Origin: Candidatus Treponema caballi
Lineage (GTDB): Bacteria > Spirochaetota > Spirochaetia > Treponematales > Treponemataceae
Direction: 5' to 3'
Assembly: GCA_018066285.1 (NCBI GenBank)
Contig: JAGHRS010000006.1
Coordinates: forward strand, 91,422-155,421
DNA length: 64,000 bases
Shown: positions 1 to 9,613 of the stretch, piece after piece
Position numbering within the stretch: the stretch's first letter is position 1
Layout: each line of letters opens with the position of its first letter
Made by a program: the position numbers and the translations under genes
The notes under the pieces: generated by a model
The model's database searches: none
Seen by the model: the letters and a program-made list of their open reading frames with translations, nothing else
Told to the model about the DNA's origin: nothing

Positions 1-1206
1 GGTGAACTCACCCTCAAGGGAAGCAATATAAAAGAGTTCGAGCGCCGTCTCGTACAGAATCTGCAGCTCTATCTTGAAGGCGTACATTCCCGTGTTACCC
101 TCAAGAATGGACGCATGTATGTTGAATGCGCAGAAAACGCCTGTGAAGCTGTTGAGTTTTCACTGCGTCACCTTGTTGGTATTTCCGGATGGGCACGTTG
201 CTATGTCTGTGAAAAAGAAATTGAAGATATAAAGAAGACCGTCATGAAGGTCGCTCAGATTGCCAAAGAAAAAGGAGCCCGCACTTTCAAGATTGATGCC
301 CGCCGCACAGACAAATCTTTCCCCATGAACTCCTACGAAATCAGCTGTGAGGCAGCAGGTCCGGTCTTTGATGGTGGCATCCTTACCGTAGACGTACATA
401 ATCCTGATGTCACCATTGGCGTTGAGCTTCGTGAACGCTGTTTTGTCTACGGCAATGTCGAGAAAGTCTGCCGCGGCCTTCCGGTCGGCACAAGCGGAAA
501 GGGCCTTCTTCTGCTTTCAGGCGGCCTCGACTCACCAGTTGCAGGTTACCGTATGATGCGCCGTGGTATGAAAGTCGAGTGTGCATATTTCCACGCATAT
601 CCGTACACTTCAATGGAAGCACAGAAAAAAGTAGAAGACCTTGCAGAAAAGATTTCCCTTTATGGTGTTGAGACACATATTAATATCGTACCGTTCACTG
701 ATGTTCAGATGCGCATAAAAGAAGTTGCGCGGACGCACGAACCGGTCAATGGCATTGCAGCAGAAGCTTACAGTACGCTTCTGCTCCGCATGTGCATGAT
801 GAAGACGGCAAACCTCATCGCCAGGCACATCAAATGTCAGTGTCTGATTACCGGTGAAAGTCTTGGTCAGGTTGCAAGCCAGACTGTTGAGAACATGGAA
901 GTTACAGAAAGCTGCTGCGACCTTCCGCTTTTACGTCCGCTCGTCGGCATGGATAAGGAAGAAATCGTCGACATCGCAAAGGAAATTGACACCTATGAGA
1001 CATCAATCCTTCCTTATGAAGACTGTTGCGTCCTCTTCTCTCCAAAGCATCCCGTGCTTAGAGCGCGCGTTGAGGATGCCATGGAACTGTACAACGCGCT
1101 TGATTGCGACGCAATGATTCATGAAGCGTACGAAAAGCGTGAGATCAAGATGTTCAACGCAAGAAACTATGTATGGGATCACTACGGAACCAAGGATAAA
1201 CAGTAA
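1..1206 (+). CDS. thiI: tRNA 4-thiouridine synthase ThiI, 5'-truncated by window edge
   Basis: ThiI adenylates U8 of tRNA and transfers sulfur to make 4-thiouridine; it can also feed thiamine thiazole synthesis. The frame is open from base 1, and its first residues (GELTLKG) match the family N-terminus, so only a few residues are missing; the first ATG at 115 is internal. The ATP-pyrophosphatase loop SGGLDS is at about codon 173, followed by a GES motif and ASQT, and the CC pair in YEDCCV lies where the E. coli catalytic cysteine falls. The protein stops after 401 visible codons without the rhodanese domain of the E. coli enzyme, so it is the short form that needs a separate sulfur carrier. 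It is followed after 9 bases by the glycosylase gene. Confidence 0.93.
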   Translation, partial: GELTLKGSNIKEFERRLVQNLQLYLEGVHSRVTLKNGRMYVECAENACEAVEFSLRHLVGISGWARCYVCEKEIEDIKKTVMKVAQIAKEKGARTFKIDARRTDKSFPMNSYEISCEAAGPVFDGGILTVDVHNPDVTIGVELRERCFVYGNVEKVCRGLPVGTSGKGLLLLSGGLDSPVAGYRMMRRGMKVECAYFHAYPYTSMEAQKKVEDLAEKISLYGVETHINIVPFTDVQMRIKEVARTHEPVNGIAAEAYSTLLLRMCMMKTANLIARHIKCQCLITGESLGQVASQTVENMEVTESCCDLPLLRPLVGMDKEEIVDIAKEIDTYETSILPYEDCCVLFSPKHPVLRARVEDAMELYNALDCDAMIHEAYEKREIKMFNARNYVWDHYGTKDKQ

Positions 1207-1215
1207 GGAGTGCTG

Positions 1216-2001
1216 ATGGCGGATTCTATCGATTACAATGCACTGGCTTCTCTTGTTTCGCTTTCGGAAGCGTACGTCACGGGTCTTCCGGAAAAGCCGT
1301 GCGCTGTTGCACCCCGTGAAGTGCCGTCTCAGATTCCTGCCGCAGCTCAAACTTCCGCCACTCAGGAAAGCGCCGCTGCTCAAGACTCAGCTCCTGTACA
1401 GGAAGAACAACGCGCGCCGCTTGATGCGGTTGCAGCGAAAATCTCTTCCTGCACTAGATGCGGCCTCTGTAACGGACGCACAAACACCGTTCCCGGCATG
1501 GGTCCGGCGCATCCCGTCGTCATGGTCATTGGCGAGGGTCCGGGACATGATGAAGATATGCAGGGACTTCCTTTTGTCGGTGCAGCAGGTCAGCTTCTAG
1601 ACAAAATGCTTGCAGCAATCAAACTGTCCCGGGAAACAAACTGCTTCATAGCGAATATCGTCAAATGCCGGCCGCCGAACAACCGCGACCCGCTTCCAGA
1701 AGAAGCAGCAGCCTGCCGCTCGTTCCTTGATGCTCAGATTTCCACACTCAAACCAAAGATGATTCTTCTTGTCGGCCGTATCGCACTGCAGAACCTGCTC
1801 GACACAAAAATAGGCATAACACGCATTCACGGCCAGTTCTTTGAATATAATGGCATTCCTGTCATGCCTACCTATCATCCTTCAGCCCTTCTCCGCGCTC
1901 CGGAACTGAAACGCGACGCCTGGAATGACCTTAAGGGATTCAGGGCAAAACTTGAAGAGATCACCGGCGAATCTTTCACCGTTCCAACAGGCGGTAACTG
2001 A
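1216..2001 (+). CDS. Uracil-DNA glycosylase, family 4 (iron-sulfur type)
   Basis: Removes uracil from DNA in base-excision repair. The ATG at 1216 is chosen because AAGGAG at 1205-1210 is spaced correctly for it; a GTG at 1210 overlaps that site. The first 70 residues are a low-complexity Ala/Gln/Pro/Ser stretch, probably a flexible linker. The catalytic domain follows: a CTRC cysteine pair, the GEGPG uracil-pocket motif with an acidic pair, two more cysteines (VKCRPP and AACR) that complete a 4Fe-4S site, and the YHPSALLR motif near the C-terminus. The gene sits between thiI and priA and is probably co-transcribed with both. The family is also annotated as phage SPO1 DNA polymerase-related protein. 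Confidence 0.92.
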   Translation: MADSIDYNALASLVSLSEAYVTGLPEKPCAVAPREVPSQIPAAAQTSATQESAAAQDSAPVQEEQRAPLDAVAAKISSCTRCGLCNGRTNTVPGMGPAHPVVMVIGEGPGHDEDMQGLPFVGAAGQLLDKMLAAIKLSRETNCFIANIVKCRPPNNRDPLPEEAAACRSFLDAQISTLKPKMILLVGRIALQNLLDTKIGITRIHGQFFEYNGIPVMPTYHPSALLRAPELKRDAWNDLKGFRAKLEEITGESFTVPTGGN

Positions 2002-2003
2002 TT

Positions 2004-4037
2004 GTGTACGTCGAGACAGTACTGAACGTTCCCGTTCCAGGCACATTCACCTACTATTCTGACTCTCAGGACGTAACGTGCGGCATGCGTGTCGAAGTTC
2101 CTTTTGGAAGACGTAAGATGACTGCGTTCGTAATCGCTGTTTCCGATACGCTTTCAGAAGCGCAGGCGGCCATCTGTCCAGCTGATAAAATCAAGCCGAT
2201 TTACCGCATCATTGATAAGGAGCCTGTCTTCACGGAAGAACTTGTTGAGCTTTCATCATGGGTTTCCCGCTATTACCTCTGCACACAGGGCGAAGCGCTT
2301 TCATCCATGATTCCTTCCGGCCGCCGCGGAACAGATGCAGGGCAGTCTTTTTTTGAAGATGACGAAACTTCGTACACTAAACACACGCTTTCTGATGAGC
2401 AGGAAATGGCCATAAACGAGATTCTTTCTGATAATCAGCTCTCCGAAACTTCTGGAAGCAGTACAGGAAACAATAAGTTTCATTACCTGTACGGTCAGAC
2501 AGGTTCAGGCAAGACAGAAGTTTTTCTTGGAGCGGCTGAGCGTGTGCTTGCTCAGGGAAAGGGTGTCATCTACCTTGTACCAGAAATCGGCCTTACACAG
2601 CAGGTCATTGATGCCGTAAAAGGACGGTTCGGCCCGACAGCGGCTGTCCTTCACTCCGGCTTGACCGGCAGCCAGCGTCTTACCGAATGGAAACGGATCA
2701 TGAACAGGGAAGCCCGTGTTGTCATTGGTGCCAGAAGTGCCGTTTTCGCGCCTGTTCCTGACCTTGGGCTTATCATCATCGACGAAGAACACGACAGTTC
2801 CTATAAGTCAGGGAACACACCTCGCTACCATGCGCGGCAGGTTGCAATGCACCGGGTGTCACGCCTTTCCATTCCGCTTATCATGGGAAGCGCCACGCCA
2901 TCAGTGGAAGCATGGCATCTTATGGACACAGGAGCCATCAAGAAGCATACGCTCACAAAACGTCTTGCTGGTGGTGCAATGCCTGAAATAAGCGTACTAG
3001 ACCTTTCCCATGAAGAGATGAGCGGCTGCATTTCAGAACGTCTTACCGATGAAATACGGAGCACGCTTGCTGAAAAGCGGCAGGTCATCCTCTTTTTGAA
3101 CCGCCGCGGGTTCACGCACTTTTTCAGGTGCCGTACCTGCGGATACGAACTTAAGTGCAAAAACTGCTCTGTCGCACTCACTTATCACAAGAATGAAGGC
3201 CGGCTCCGCTGTCATTACTGCGGATATTCTGTTTCCGTTCCTTCAGAGTGCCCTGAGTGCGGCTCGTTTGATGTCGGCTATGCTGGTTTTGGCACCGAGT
3301 TTATAGAAGACGAAGTACGCGCAAAGTTCCCGCTTGCAAAAGTTGACCGCATAGACACTGACGTTCTTGAAAAAAAAGGAGAACTTCAGAAAAAGATTGC
3401 CGCTTTCAAAAAGGGAGAGACAGACATCCTTCTTGGAACGCAGATGGTAGCAAAAGGCCTGAACTTCCCCAATCTGAAACTTGTCGGCGTCATTCTGGCG
3501 GATACGGGGCTGCATCTTCCTGACTTCAGGGCTTCTGAACGAACTTTCTCACTGCTTGTACAGGTTGCAGGGCGCGCCGGAAGATTCTTCCCTGACGGAA
3601 AGGTCATTGTGCAGAGTTACTGCCCGGAACGGCCTGCAATTTCACTTGCGTGCAGAAATGACATGAACGCCTTTTACGCACAGGAACTTCAGGAACGGCA
3701 GATTATCGGGTTCCCGCCTTTCGCGCGCCTTCTGCGTCTTGTCTTCCGCTCTGCAGATAAGCAGAAAGCCGAAGACACTTCTTCAAGTGCTGCAGACATT
3801 CTTGAAAAACTTGAACGTCAGATGGCTTCACAAAGGAAAGATGGTTCTCAGATAGAAATTCTCGGCCCTGCGGAATGCCCGCTTTCAATGATTGCAGCCA
3901 ATTACCGCCAGCAGCTTCTTCTGCGCTCTTCTTCAGTTTCTCCCATGCAGCAGCTTGTCTCCCGTTTCATCACTGAGTACAAGACGCCATCCGGAGTCTA
4001 CTGCGAAATTGATGTTGATCCAATCACCATTCTATAA
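2004..4037 (+). CDS. priA: Primosomal protein N' (replication restart helicase PriA)
   Basis: PriA recognises stalled or repaired forks, unwinds the lagging arm and reloads the replicative helicase. The 677-residue protein has an N-terminal fork-binding region (1-130), Walker A GQTGSGKTE at about 164, the DEEH box (IIDEEHD), and two zinc-binding clusters of CxxC pairs at about 375-420, which are diagnostic for PriA. Helicase motifs GTQMVAKG and VAGRAGR follow. The start is a GTG two bases after the glycosylase stop, so translational coupling is likely. Length is normal for the family (about 730 in E. coli). Confidence 0.95.
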   Translation: MYVETVLNVPVPGTFTYYSDSQDVTCGMRVEVPFGRRKMTAFVIAVSDTLSEAQAAICPADKIKPIYRIIDKEPVFTEELVELSSWVSRYYLCTQGEALSSMIPSGRRGTDAGQSFFEDDETSYTKHTLSDEQEMAINEILSDNQLSETSGSSTGNNKFHYLYGQTGSGKTEVFLGAAERVLAQGKGVIYLVPEIGLTQQVIDAVKGRFGPTAAVLHSGLTGSQRLTEWKRIMNREARVVIGARSAVFAPVPDLGLIIIDEEHDSSYKSGNTPRYHARQVAMHRVSRLSIPLIMGSATPSVEAWHLMDTGAIKKHTLTKRLAGGAMPEISVLDLSHEEMSGCISERLTDEIRSTLAEKRQVILFLNRRGFTHFFRCRTCGYELKCKNCSVALTYHKNEGRLRCHYCGYSVSVPSECPECGSFDVGYAGFGTEFIEDEVRAKFPLAKVDRIDTDVLEKKGELQKKIAAFKKGETDILLGTQMVAKGLNFPNLKLVGVILADTGLHLPDFRASERTFSLLVQVAGRAGRFFPDGKVIVQSYCPERPAISLACRNDMNAFYAQELQERQIIGFPPFARLLRLVFRSADKQKAEDTSSSAADILEKLERQMASQRKDGSQIEILGPAECPLSMIAANYRQQLLLRSSSVSPMQQLVSRFITEYKTPSGVYCEIDVDPITIL

Positions 4038-4055
4038 AAAAAGAATGAAAAGGTT

Positions 4056-4084
4056 TTGCAAAAAGATTAAACTTGTAGTATAAT
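4056..4084 (+). promoter_or_regulatory. Sigma70-type promoter for the small membrane protein gene
   Basis: TTGCAA (4056-4061), a 17-base spacer and a consensus TATAAT (4079-4084). The predicted start is about 4091, giving a leader of about 42 bases with a hairpin (see 4093-4124). Inferred from sequence only. Confidence 0.7.
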
Positions 4085-4092
4085 GATATGAT

Positions 4093-4124
4093 ATGCGGAA
4101 AATGGCGCATTATAAAATCCGCAT
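4093..4124 (+). other. 5'-leader with two mutually exclusive hairpins
   Basis: ATGCG at 4093-4097 can pair with CGCAT at 4106-4110 or with a second CGCAT at 4120-4124; the second pairing extends to 7 bp (ATGCGGA/TCCGCAT). The hairpins lie between the predicted start and the ATG at 4133, which lacks a ribosome-binding site. Confidence 0.4.
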
Positions 4125-4132
4125 AAAATAGT

Positions 4133-4633
4133 ATGGCTAAATACAGCAATTGGGTAAAAAAAGCAGAAGTACCTGACATCGTAAACTATTATGCATTTTC
4201 AGGTAATAAAAAGAAAAAGGAAATCTTAAACCTCCTTTTCTGTTTATTCATGTTCTTTGTGCATATTGTTTCAGGATTGATTAATCCTCCTTCGTCTCAC
4301 TCTTTTCTTGTTTTTTATCCATATGCTTTTATATTTCTGCCATTTGCGTTTCTTTTATATGCTTCTGTCAGACTTTTCGTACTGCCTGAAACCATTACAA
4401 AGAAACAATGGGATAAGAGTCTCGGAAGTCTGAAGCATTCTGATATCGGATTAATCATCGTATCCGGAATCTGTGTGGTATGTGAAATTGTTTTCATCTC
4501 CACGCATATTTCAGATTTGAAGGATTCTGCATCCATGACAGTTGAGTTACTTTTCTGCGGTTTGCAGATAGTCCTTCTGTCATCATCCGTCCTGTACGGA
4601 TTCTTTTATGATAAAAATTTCTCGGGGAAATAG
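4133..4633 (+). CDS. Hypothetical four-helix membrane protein
   Basis: Unrecognised 166-residue protein. A short basic N-terminus (WVKKAE, GNKKKKE) is followed by four hydrophobic segments at about 31-52, 58-84, 102-124 and 132-154, so it is an integral inner-membrane protein. No catalytic motif was seen. There is no clear ribosome-binding site before the ATG, but a strong promoter lies upstream. It is followed after about 60 bases by the oligopeptide-binding lipoprotein gene in the same direction, which suggests but does not prove a link to that transporter. Confidence 0.7.
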   Translation: MAKYSNWVKKAEVPDIVNYYAFSGNKKKKEILNLLFCLFMFFVHIVSGLINPPSSHSFLVFYPYAFIFLPFAFLLYASVRLFVLPETITKKQWDKSLGSLKHSDIGLIIVSGICVVCEIVFISTHISDLKDSASMTVELLFCGLQIVLLSSSVLYGFFYDKNFSGK

Positions 4634-4653
4634 TCCAGGGATTTTTTATAAAA

Positions 4654-4670
4654 GTAACTTGTCAAGTTAC
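4654..4670 (+). repeat. 17-base perfect hairpin upstream of oppA
   Basis: GTAACTT (4654-4660), loop GTC, AAGTTAC (4664-4670), followed by a T run (4676-4681) and then directly by the oppA ribosome-binding site. It could be a weak terminator of the preceding gene or an operator/attenuator. Confidence 0.5.
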
Positions 4671-4697
4671 AAAAGTTTTTTAAGGAGGAATTACCAG

Positions 4698-6944
4698 ATG
4701 AAAAAGGTAATGACAATTGCATTACTCGTTCTTCTTACTTTCATGATGGTCTCATGTGGTGGCAAGAAAGAGGCAGCATCAACTGCAAAAGCAACAGAAA
4801 ACAATGACATCATCGTTATTGCTAACGACGCAATGAGCGAAAAATTCAGTCCATTCTTCGTTGAATCAGTTCCTGATCAGAACATCGTAGATTCAACCCA
4901 GATCATGCTTCTGTATACAAACCGTAATGGTTCTTTTGTATATAACGGAATTGAAGGCGAAACAGTATCATATAATAACACAGCATATACATATACCGGT
5001 CCTGCTAATCTCGTTGTTACAGAAAATGCTGATGGAACAGTATTCTATGACTATACAATCAGACAGGATCTGAAGTGCGCAGATGGAATTGCACTTACAG
5101 CAGATGATGTCATCTTCTCATTCTATGTATTCAGCGATCCAACATATGATGGAGCAGCATCTATTTATTCACTTCCAATCAAAGGTATGGAAGAATACAG
5201 AAGCGGAATGGAATCTCTGTTCAACCTTCTCGCTGCTGCTGGCCGCGACAATACTGACTTCTCAAAGTGGAATGAAGCAACTCAGAATGCATTCTGGGCT
5301 GACGTAGACCAGGCTGGTGAGAAGTTTGTTCTGGATATCGTCCAGTATTGTATCGATGCAGGTTATGGTACATCAGACCAGCCTCTCGGAACAGTAATGG
5401 CAAACTGGGGATTCCCTGCAGAAGACAGCGCAACAGCAGCTGACATCTTCAAGATGATTGTTGAGGCTTATGATGGCGACCTCGTCACAATGAGCTCAAC
5501 TGAAATGGCTTACACAAGCCTTCAGGGTTTCATGAACAACTACTCAGCATATACAAAGGGTATCAAGACTGGTGCTTCTGCTGACTCAATCAGCGGTATC
5601 CAGAAGACTGGCGACTACTCAGTACGCATTATCCTTACAGAAGTAAATGCTCCTGCAGATGGTCTCATGGACATTCAGATTGCACCACTCCACTGGTACG
5701 GTGATCCGACAAAGTATGACTACAACGCAAACAAGTTCGGATTTGACAAGGGAGACCTTTCAATAGTCCGTGCAAAGACCACAACTCCAATGGGAGCAGG
5801 TCCATACAAGTACGTAAAGTACGAAAACAAGACTGTATACCTTGAAGCAAACCCTTACTACTATAAGGGCGAGCCAAAGACTAAGTACATTCAGTGGAAG
5901 GAAACAGGAGAGACTGATAAGGTTCCTGGTGTTCTCCAGGGAACAATCGACCTCAGCGATCCTTCAGTTTCAAAGGCAAAGCTTGAGCAGATTGCTACTT
6001 ACAACTCAAATGGCCAGCTCAAGGGTGACAAACTCGCAATCGACCTCGTTGACTACAACGGATACGGTTACATCGGTATCAACGCTGTAAACGTTTCTGT
6101 CGGTGGCGACCGTGCTTCAGAAGCATCAAAGAACCTCAGAAAGGCTATTGCAACAGTTCTCTGCGTATATCGCGACATTGCAATTGACTCATACTATGGT
6201 AACGCAGCTTCTGTCATCAACTATCCTATCTCTAACTGTTCATGGGCAGCTCCTCAGAAGTCAGATGCAGGCTACAAGGTAGCTTTCTCTACTGACATCA
6301 ACGGTAACCCAATCTACACTTCAGATATGACAGATGATCAGAAGTACGAAGCTGCTCTTAAAGCTTCTCTTGAATACTTCAAGGCTGCCGGTTACACAGT
6401 AGAAAACGGAAAGCTTACTGCAGCTCCTGCAGGTGCAAAGCTTTCTTACAACCTGATGATTGGTGGTGACGGACAGGGTGATCACCCATCATTCGGTATC
6501 GTTACAGAAGCACACAACGCTCTTGCTAAGATTGGTTTCAACCTCCAGATTGAAGACCTTGTTGATACATCAAAGCTTTGGGATGCAATTGAAGCAGAAA
6601 CTCATGAGCTGTGGTGCGCTGCATGGTCTGCAACACTTGATCCTGATATGTTCCAGATTTACCACACAGACGGTGGTTCTTCCGGACATTATGGTATTAA
6701 GCAGGCAGAACTTGATGCCCTTGTCATGGACGGCCGTTCAAGTACAAACCAGGCATACCGCAAGGCTGTTTATAAGGAAGCTCTCGATTACATCGTAGAC
6801 TTCGCTGTTGAAGTACCTATCTATCAGAGACAGGAAGGACATCTGTACAGTGCAGAACGCATTGATTTGAACTCTATTCCTGCTGATACAACAACATATT
6901 ACAGCTTCATGAACGAACTTCAGAATCTTCAGCTCAAGAAGTAA
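4698..6944 (+). CDS. oppA: Oligopeptide ABC transporter substrate-binding lipoprotein
   Basis: Captures oligopeptides outside the inner membrane and delivers them to OppB/OppC. The ATG at 4698 has an AAGGAGGA site 8 bases upstream and begins a classic lipoprotein signal: two lysines, a hydrophobic core and MVSC with the lipidated cysteine at residue 20. An in-frame upstream start at 4608 would bury this signal and is rejected. The mature part has the solute-binding family 5 layout (YTGPANL, LKCADG then ADDVIFSF early; a repeat-free C-terminal lobe ending in a QRQEG region). At 748 residues it is much longer than E. coli OppA (543), as is common for spirochaete peptide binders. First gene of the opp operon. 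Confidence 0.9.
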   Translation: MKKVMTIALLVLLTFMMVSCGGKKEAASTAKATENNDIIVIANDAMSEKFSPFFVESVPDQNIVDSTQIMLLYTNRNGSFVYNGIEGETVSYNNTAYTYTGPANLVVTENADGTVFYDYTIRQDLKCADGIALTADDVIFSFYVFSDPTYDGAASIYSLPIKGMEEYRSGMESLFNLLAAAGRDNTDFSKWNEATQNAFWADVDQAGEKFVLDIVQYCIDAGYGTSDQPLGTVMANWGFPAEDSATAADIFKMIVEAYDGDLVTMSSTEMAYTSLQGFMNNYSAYTKGIKTGASADSISGIQKTGDYSVRIILTEVNAPADGLMDIQIAPLHWYGDPTKYDYNANKFGFDKGDLSIVRAKTTTPMGAGPYKYVKYENKTVYLEANPYYYKGEPKTKYIQWKETGETDKVPGVLQGTIDLSDPSVSKAKLEQIATYNSNGQLKGDKLAIDLVDYNGYGYIGINAVNVSVGGDRASEASKNLRKAIATVLCVYRDIAIDSYYGNAASVINYPISNCSWAAPQKSDAGYKVAFSTDINGNPIYTSDMTDDQKYEAALKASLEYFKAAGYTVENGKLTAAPAGAKLSYNLMIGGDGQGDHPSFGIVTEAHNALAKIGFNLQIEDLVDTSKLWDAIEAETHELWCAAWSATLDPDMFQIYHTDGGSSGHYGIKQAELDALVMDGRSSTNQAYRKAVYKEALDYIVDFAVEVPIYQRQEGHLYSAERIDLNSIPADTTTYYSFMNELQNLQLKK

Positions 6945-6952
6945 TTGAAAAC

Positions 6953-6970
6953 AGGGGCCGAAAGGCCCCT
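6953..6970 (+). terminator. GC-rich stem-loop after oppA
   Basis: Seven-base stem AGGGGCC/GGCCCCT closed by a GAAA tetraloop, followed by TTGTTT. Placed between oppA and oppB, it probably stops part of the transcripts and protects the oppA message, so the binding protein is made in excess over the permeases. Confidence 0.7.
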
Positions 6971-7063
6971 TGTTTCCTGCTTGAAAAATAATGGAAAGTT
7001 ACTTGAATAAAGTGGTTTTCCATGATTTTTTAATCAAGAATAAATTAAAGGATTTACAAAATA

Positions 7064-8050
7064 ATGTGGAAATTCATTATTAAACGCGTTCTCCTTTCCA
7101 TTCTGATTCTGTTCTTCGTTGGACTTATCATTTATGGAATCATGAGATGCATGCCAACAAGCTTTATTGAACAGAAAGCTATGGCACTTTCCCAAAGACC
7201 TGGTTCTAAACCTTACGCAGAATGGATTGAACAACTGTCCGCGGCATACGGTTTCGATAGTGGCATAATCAGCGGATTTTTTAAATGGCTGAAAGGAGCC
7301 ATACGGTTCGATTTTGGTGAAAGCTGGTTCTTCAATCAGCTGGTTACAAAGAAGTTCAGCAGTGTCATCTGGTATTCATTTGCACTGGGACTTGCTTCTT
7401 TCATTCTTGAAATCTTTATTTCAATTCCACTTGGAATAAAGGCAGCACGCAAGCAATACTCCGGAACAGACTATGCCATTACTGTTTTTGCACTGATTGG
7501 TATTTCACTCCCAAGTTTCTTCTTTGCGACCATCCTGAAATACATATTCTCAGTAAAACTCAACTGGTTTGATCTGTTCGGTGTAGTAAGCCGTGATCAC
7601 CTTCAGATGACACCTACCCAGCAGTTTCTCGATATTGCAAAGCACTATATTCTTCCAACAATCACGCTCACCATTTGCAGTGTCGGTTCACTTATGCGCT
7701 TTACACGTGCAAATATGCTTGAAGTTCTGAATTCAGATTATATCCGCACTGCACGTGCTAAAGGTGTTTCAGAAAAGCGTGTCATCAACTATCACGCTTT
7801 CAGAAACATCCTCATCCCGATCATTACTCTTCTTGGTGGAACACTTCCCGGCCTTTTCAGCGGAGCAATGATTACTGAAACGCTCTTCCAGATTCCTGGA
7901 ATCGGTTATACATCATATCAGGCTGTCATGCAGGGTGACATTCCATTTGTCATGTTCTATATGATTTTCAGCGCGGTCCTTATCCTTCTTGGAAACCTGA
8001 TAAGCGATATTCTGTATGCTGTCGTCGATCCGCGTGTACGTGTCAACTGA
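7064..8050 (+). CDS. oppB: Oligopeptide ABC transporter permease OppB
   Basis: Inner-membrane permease that forms the translocation channel with OppC. The 328 residues show a first membrane helix right at the N-terminus (about 8-28), a periplasmic stretch, then five more helices. The EAA loop that contacts the ATPase is visible as YIRTARAKGVSEKRVI (about 226-241). The ATG is preceded by AAAGGA (7047-7052). It follows oppA after 119 bases that hold a stem-loop and no other gene. Length and layout are normal for OppB/DppB. Confidence 0.94.
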   Translation: MWKFIIKRVLLSILILFFVGLIIYGIMRCMPTSFIEQKAMALSQRPGSKPYAEWIEQLSAAYGFDSGIISGFFKWLKGAIRFDFGESWFFNQLVTKKFSSVIWYSFALGLASFILEIFISIPLGIKAARKQYSGTDYAITVFALIGISLPSFFFATILKYIFSVKLNWFDLFGVVSRDHLQMTPTQQFLDIAKHYILPTITLTICSVGSLMRFTRANMLEVLNSDYIRTARAKGVSEKRVINYHAFRNILIPIITLLGGTLPGLFSGAMITETLFQIPGIGYTSYQAVMQGDIPFVMFYMIFSAVLILLGNLISDILYAVVDPRVRVN

Positions 8051-8058
8051 GGTAAAGT

Positions 8059-9600
8059 ATGGAAAAAGATAATACCAAAAAACTTGATGATGCAACACGT
8101 GTAAAGGTCATGTCACCAGGCATGCTTGTTGCAAAACGATTTTTCAGAAACAGGCTTGCTATTGTAGGTCTTATCATTATTTTTGTCATGTTTGTCTTCG
8201 CTTTTATCGGTGGAGAAATAATACCGTATTCGGAATCACAGACATTCTACACAACAGATATTCTTAAAAAAGATTACGCCGGATGTGTTGAAATTACTGA
8301 TTTTGATTACATCATGCATGAAGATGCAGCTATTCCGTCTGATCTTATTTCAAAGTTCATTCTGGCAATTACAAAAAAGCAGACGGAATTCCAGACACGC
8401 GATAATTCAACGATTGTTCTTGATGAAATTGCTCCTGATACATACCTTATTTCCAGAAAGGATGGAAACAGTCTGACAGAACTTTCTCTTGCAAGCAAAT
8501 TCTTTTTCGCTTCGTCATCAGAAGACATTTCGTTTGATTTTGACTTCTGCAAACAGGCACTCCTTGCAATTGGAAATGCATCAGATTCCTTTACTGCAGA
8601 CAACAAGTCATTCACCCTTGTTCCAGAAACCCATAACAGTGCAATGATTAAGGATTCAAACGGTAACGATTTCGCCTATGTTTCAAATCTTATAATCAAC
8701 TGTATTCTTCCGGATGTATTCATTACTCCTGCATACCGTGTTACCGCATCAAACGCAATTTACAATGGTCTTGATACATTTGATTTCACCGATACAGACG
8801 GAAACACAGAGACGTTCATTATTTCACATAAAAATGACCAGTACACTATTCAGCGCTATCAGGAAACACGCGTCATTTCAATGTTTGAACAGCCGTCAAA
8901 GACACATCCTGTTGGAACAGATTCTCACGGAATGGACCTGCTCGCCCGCCTTATGTATGGTGGACGAATTTCACTCCTGATTGGATTTGTCGTCGTATTC
9001 ATTGAACTCCTTCTTGGTGTCATCATTGGTGGTATTTCAGGTTATTTCGGTGGCTGGGTTGATACAATCCTCATGCGTGTTGTTGATATCATTTACTGTA
9101 TTCCAGGAATTCCACTCTACATGATTCTTGGTTCCATCATGGATTATTATCAGGTTACACCTCAGATCCGTATCTTCGCACTGTGTATCGTTCTCGGACT
9201 TCTCGGCTGGGTAGGTATTGCACGTATTGTCCGCGGTCAGATTCTGTCTTTCCGTGAACAGGAATTCATGACCGCCGCAGAAGCTACAGGATTAAGCGTC
9301 CGCCGACGTATTTTCAAGCATCTTATTCCTAACGTTGTTCCACAGCTTGTCGTTTATGCAAGTATGGATATTGGTTCTGTCATTCTTGCAGAATCAACAC
9401 TCAGTTTCATCGGGCTTGGTGTTAAGTTCCCAGCCGCAAGTTGGGGTAACATTATAAATGCTGTTAATGACTCATATGTCATGACTAATTATCCTTTCGT
9501 CTGGATGCCGGCAGGTCTGCTCATCCTTCTGACTGTTCTCGCCTTCAACTTTATTGGCGACGGTCTTCGTGATGCATTTGATCCTAAGATGAAACGGTAA
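8059..9600 (+). CDS. oppC: Oligopeptide ABC transporter permease OppC, with a long periplasmic insertion
   Basis: Partner permease of OppB. The protein has 513 residues against about 300 in the family. One helix lies at about 33-57, then a soluble segment of about 225 residues extends to the conserved GTDSHGMDLLARL block (from about 286), after which the usual five helices and the EAA loop (FMTAAEATGLSVRRRI) follow. In ordinary OppC proteins this loop is only about 50-60 residues, so roughly 170 residues are extra and predicted to lie outside the inner membrane. The gene starts 8 bases after oppB. The insertion may contact OppA or the substrate; that is inference. Confidence 0.92.
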   Translation: MEKDNTKKLDDATRVKVMSPGMLVAKRFFRNRLAIVGLIIIFVMFVFAFIGGEIIPYSESQTFYTTDILKKDYAGCVEITDFDYIMHEDAAIPSDLISKFILAITKKQTEFQTRDNSTIVLDEIAPDTYLISRKDGNSLTELSLASKFFFASSSEDISFDFDFCKQALLAIGNASDSFTADNKSFTLVPETHNSAMIKDSNGNDFAYVSNLIINCILPDVFITPAYRVTASNAIYNGLDTFDFTDTDGNTETFIISHKNDQYTIQRYQETRVISMFEQPSKTHPVGTDSHGMDLLARLMYGGRISLLIGFVVVFIELLLGVIIGGISGYFGGWVDTILMRVVDIIYCIPGIPLYMILGSIMDYYQVTPQIRIFALCIVLGLLGWVGIARIVRGQILSFREQEFMTAAEATGLSVRRRIFKHLIPNVVPQLVVYASMDIGSVILAESTLSFIGLGVKFPAASWGNIINAVNDSYVMTNYPFVWMPAGLLILLTVLAFNFIGDGLRDAFDPKMKR

Positions 9601-9613
9601 GGTGGGAAATAAA

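Noticed and set aside
4608..4697. Upstream in-frame start for oppA
   Set aside because: It overlaps the previous gene, lacks a ribosome-binding site and would bury the lipoprotein signal.
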